From NCBI GenBank assembly GCA_046153875.1, contig JBJXFE010000071.1:1-22345 (forward strand): 22,345 bases of DNA. Reading direction: 5' to 3'. The DNA is from JBJXFE01 sp046153875 (GTDB lineage Bacteria > Planctomycetota > Phycisphaerae > Phycisphaerales > UBA1924). The notes under the pieces are model-generated. The model did no database searches, was not told the origin of the DNA, and saw only the letters and a list, made by a program, of their open reading frames with translations. Below are positions 20,439 through 22,345 of the stretch, in pieces (within the stretch, counting starts at the first letter, position 1; each line of letters starts with the position of its first letter). A program made the position numbers and the translations under genes.

Positions 20439-21512
20439 ATGTCTCGGCGTTCGCTGTTGATCGTGGCAGGAACCGGGTCGCTACTGGGCTGTGTCCCCGC
20501 CGCGACGGCCCAGGAATGGACGTGGACCAGCCTGCACCCGGCGGGGTCGGCCCAGTCGAGCGTCCGCGCCGTGGCCCCCGGGCTTCAGGGCGGGTACGCG
20601 ATGGTCGACGGGCTCATCCACGCCAGCGTGTGGTCGGGCAGCGCGTCGTCGTGGGAGGACCTGCACCCGCGCGGGGCCGCGATCTCACAGATCTTCGGGA
20701 CCGACGGCCGCCAGCACGTCGGCGAGGCGTACTTCGACTTCAGTTCCAATGCCGTGCTCTGGTCGGAGCGGGGCTGGACGAACCTCAATGCTCCGGGCAT
20801 GGCCGCGTCGCGCGCCTGGGGGGTCGCCGGCGGGCAGCAGGTCGGGTTCGCACGTTTGGCCGGCGAGAACGAGCACGCCGGGTACTGGACGGGCTCGGCG
20901 GAGAGCTGGGTCGATCTCCATCCTGCGGGCGCGGCCCGTTCACTCGCCTACGCGACGACGGGCACGCAGCAGGCCGGGTATGTCGATGTCACGCCCGGCG
21001 TCACCCATGCCGCACTGTGGTCCGGAACCGCACAGAGCTGGGTTGATCTCCATCCCTCTGGCTATTTAGGTTCGATCGCGCTTGGAATGGCGGGTGGGCA
21101 ACAGGTCGGCGGAGCCAGACTTTCCAATGGAATGACCCGAGCGGGAATCTGGTCGGGGAGTGCGTCATCGTGGGTTAGCCTCCATCCGGACGGGTGGGGT
21201 GAGTCAGGGGCTGTGGCGACTACGGGCCTGTACCAGGTCGGTGCCGTCGGCACCGGGTTTGACGGTCGCGCTTCGCTTTGGTCGGGGTCTGCATCATCCT
21301 GGGTCGATCTGGATGCAGTGCTCCCCAGCTACTTCACGTTGTCCTCGGCGCAATCAATCACCGAGGTCGACGGTCGTCTCATCATCGGCGGTTGGGCGGT
21401 GAACTCGCTGACCGGGCAGACGGAGGCCGTGGTGTGGTCGCAGATCCCTTCGCCGGGGACCATCGCACCCATCGGGCTGCTGGCGTTGATCAGTGCGCGG
21501 CGGCGGAGGTGA
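20439..21512 (+). CDS. Secreted seven-repeat propeller-like protein with PEP-CTERM-like tail
   Basis: A 357-residue protein. A signal peptide (1 to about 24, ending TAQE) is followed by seven repeats of about 45 residues. Each carries a core like W-x-G-S-A-S-S-W-V-D-L-H-P-x-G, then a GxQQVGxA strand; the first copies are EWTWTSLHP, SWEDLHP, GWTNLNAP. Seven blades of 40-45 residues suggest a seven-bladed beta-propeller, but no enzyme or ligand residues are evident. The C-terminus SPGTIAPIGLLALISARRRR fits the PEP-CTERM-type sorting tail (P-x-P-G motif, hydrophobic helix, Arg cluster), which an exosortase would process at the envelope. GGAGG precedes ATG 20439 by 6 bases. It is a candidate surface or exported cargo. 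A paralogue starts at 22070. Confidence 0.85.
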   Translation: MSRRSLLIVAGTGSLLGCVPAATAQEWTWTSLHPAGSAQSSVRAVAPGLQGGYAMVDGLIHASVWSGSASSWEDLHPRGAAISQIFGTDGRQHVGEAYFDFSSNAVLWSERGWTNLNAPGMAASRAWGVAGGQQVGFARLAGENEHAGYWTGSAESWVDLHPAGAARSLAYATTGTQQAGYVDVTPGVTHAALWSGTAQSWVDLHPSGYLGSIALGMAGGQQVGGARLSNGMTRAGIWSGSASSWVSLHPDGWGESGAVATTGLYQVGAVGTGFDGRASLWSGSASSWVDLDAVLPSYFTLSSAQSITEVDGRLIIGGWAVNSLTGQTEAVVWSQIPSPGTIAPIGLLALISARRRR

Positions 21513-21583
21513 GTTGGATCAACACAGAGTCCGAAGGGCAGGAGAGGCAGCACTTTGTTGAGGGTCCACCGAGAGCGAAAGGG

Positions 21584-22036
21584 ATGCCCATGAGACAGAT
21601 GAACCACGTCGGGTTGCTCGCTGTCCTTGCCTTGTTTGCGAACCTTCACGCGCAGGTCACCATCTATCCCGCTGTGCGCGCAGACAGCGGGAACACGGGC
21701 CCGGCGGTCGAACCGGCGATCGTGGCGAGCACGCTCGCGCCGGGCGAACTCGTCGTCGGCTGGATCGACTGGCGCACCGGCAAGAACCAGATCGGCTACG
21801 CGATCAGCCTCGACGCGGGAGCCACGTTCACCGACGGTGTGATCGCTGTGCCCACCAGTCTTAACCCGATCGGCACCATTGACCAGACCTCCGCGGACCC
21901 GATGGTGGCGTGCGACCCGCTCACCGGTGACCTTTGGATCGGCGGGTTCTCAAAGGCCCAGTTCGATAACCCCAATGGGCTCTTCGTCGCGCGCCGGGCC
22001 GCGAATCGGTCTTGCGTTCACACCGCGGCGCGGTAG
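21584..22036 (+). pseudogene. BNR/Asp-box sialidase-like protein, truncated at its 3' end
   Basis: A 150-residue open frame with a signal peptide (to about AHAQ, residue 24), then a sequence typical of secreted BNR-repeat proteins: W-I-D-W-R-T-G-K-N-Q-I-G-Y-A and the Asp-box S-L-D-A-G-A-T-F. Proteins of this kind I know continue for hundreds of residues with more boxes, but here it ends at VARRAANRSCVHTAAR. The last 8 or so codons fall in sequence homologous to the promoter region of the downstream propeller paralogue, and the stop codon TAG is itself part of its -10 box. I therefore read it as a gene cut by insertion of the duplicated propeller unit. ATG 21584 is preferred. It may still be translated into a short secreted peptide. 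Confidence 0.7.
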
Positions 22037-22039
22037 CCT
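22012..22039 (+). promoter_or_regulatory. Promoter of propeller gene 2 (duplicated from gene 1)
   Basis: TTGCGT (22012-22017), 16 bases, TAGCCT (22034-22039), then the leader GTGGAGCACGGAGGCGCTCG shared exactly with the first copy. The pair conserved across two loci supports real function. Confidence 0.5.
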
Positions 22040-22069
22040 GTGAATCTCGGTGGAGCACGGAGGCGCTCG

Positions 22070-22345
22070 ATGTCCAGGCCTTCCATCTCAATCGCTTTCG
22101 GGATCAGTTTACTGACGGCGGCGGCGCCGGTCGTCCATGCCCAGGAATGGACGTGGGCCAGCCTGCATCCATCGGGGTGGGCTGAGTCCTGGGTCCGGGC
22201 GGTGGGCGGCGGACGGCAGGCGGGGTACACCCGTGAGTTCGTGGGCGGGCCGGGGCGCGCCGCGCTGTGGTCGGGGTCGGCCTCGAGCTGGATCGACGTG
22301 CATCCGAAAGGGGCGGCCTTCTCTCATATCTTTGGGAGCGACGGT
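22070..22345 (+). CDS. Second propeller-like paralogue (partial, runs off the right edge)
   Basis: ATG 22070 opens a frame that continues past the window edge, giving 92 residues so far. It starts with a signal peptide (to about VVHAQE, residue 25) and continues EWTWASLHPSGWAES, AALWSGSASSWIDVHPKGAAFSHIFGSDG. It is clearly a paralogue of the 20439-21512 protein: the same EWTW opening, SASSW repeat and HIFGSDG / QIFGTDG blocks. The upstream 20 bases, with the ribosome-binding GGAGG, are identical to the first copy. The protein would be expected to have seven repeats and a PEP-CTERM-like tail, but only the first two repeats are visible. Confidence 0.85.
   Translation, partial: MSRPSISIAFGISLLTAAAPVVHAQEWTWASLHPSGWAESWVRAVGGGRQAGYTREFVGGPGRAALWSGSASSWIDVHPKGAAFSHIFGSDG

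Noticed and set aside
1..22345. tRNA, rRNA or riboswitch genes
   Set aside because: None could be recognised by eye on either strand; absence is not proven without a covariance-model search.

Overview
The window is GC-rich DNA whose gene content points to a planctomycete, probably class Phycisphaerae. The signs are a PEP-CTERM-like tail ending in Pro-Gly and four Arg, a glycine-rich RRM protein, membrane-anchored excisionase-type HTH proteins, weak Shine-Dalgarno use, and the style of the short interspersed repeats. This is inferred from content; no 16S or tRNA gene was seen.

Region 1 (1-8181) is an accessory, phage-like region. From the left edge there is one end of an IS5-like insertion sequence. 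It has cut off the 3' part of a PD-(D/E)XK/N6-adenine methylase gene. Next come a giant GNAT-acetyltransferase/terminase-large-subunit fusion, an overlapping ABC-type ATPase and a small sigma-region-4-like HTH protein, all on the minus strand. Diverging from the HTH gene is a LexA-like self-cleaving repressor. The shared upstream region holds two different palindromes, so the whole looks like a prophage control switch driving ATPase, GNAT and terminase, but no portal, capsid or tail gene is visible. The region is also crowded with many families of short palindromic or tandem repeats. Many lie in frame inside conserved domains of the ATPase, GNAT-terminase and repressor genes without disrupting the frame or the key motifs.

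Region 2 (8182-12274) holds chromosomal genes: a membrane-anchored excisionase-type HTH protein (+), an RRM RNA-binding protein (-) with a textbook terminator, a class II Fic AMP-transferase with winged-helix parts (-) whose promoter is overlaid by a three-half-site repeat, and an L-threonine 3-dehydrogenase (-) that has lost all four structural-zinc cysteines.

Region 3 (12412-20259) is a compact plus-strand type II secretion/pseudopilus operon in the order gspF, gspG, gspI-like, gspJ-like, gspK-like, gspC-like, gspL-like, gspM-like and a TPR lipoprotein. Most junctions overlap by 4 bases (GTGA, TTGA, ATGA). The secretin (gspD) and ATPase (gspE) are not in the window.

Region 4 (20439-22345) holds two secreted paralogues made of about 45-residue SWVDLHP repeats, probably a seven-bladed propeller with a PEP-CTERM-like tail. 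Between them is a BNR/Asp-box protein truncated at its 3' end where the promoter of the second paralogue begins. These are plausible cargo for a type II-like system, but that link is inference.
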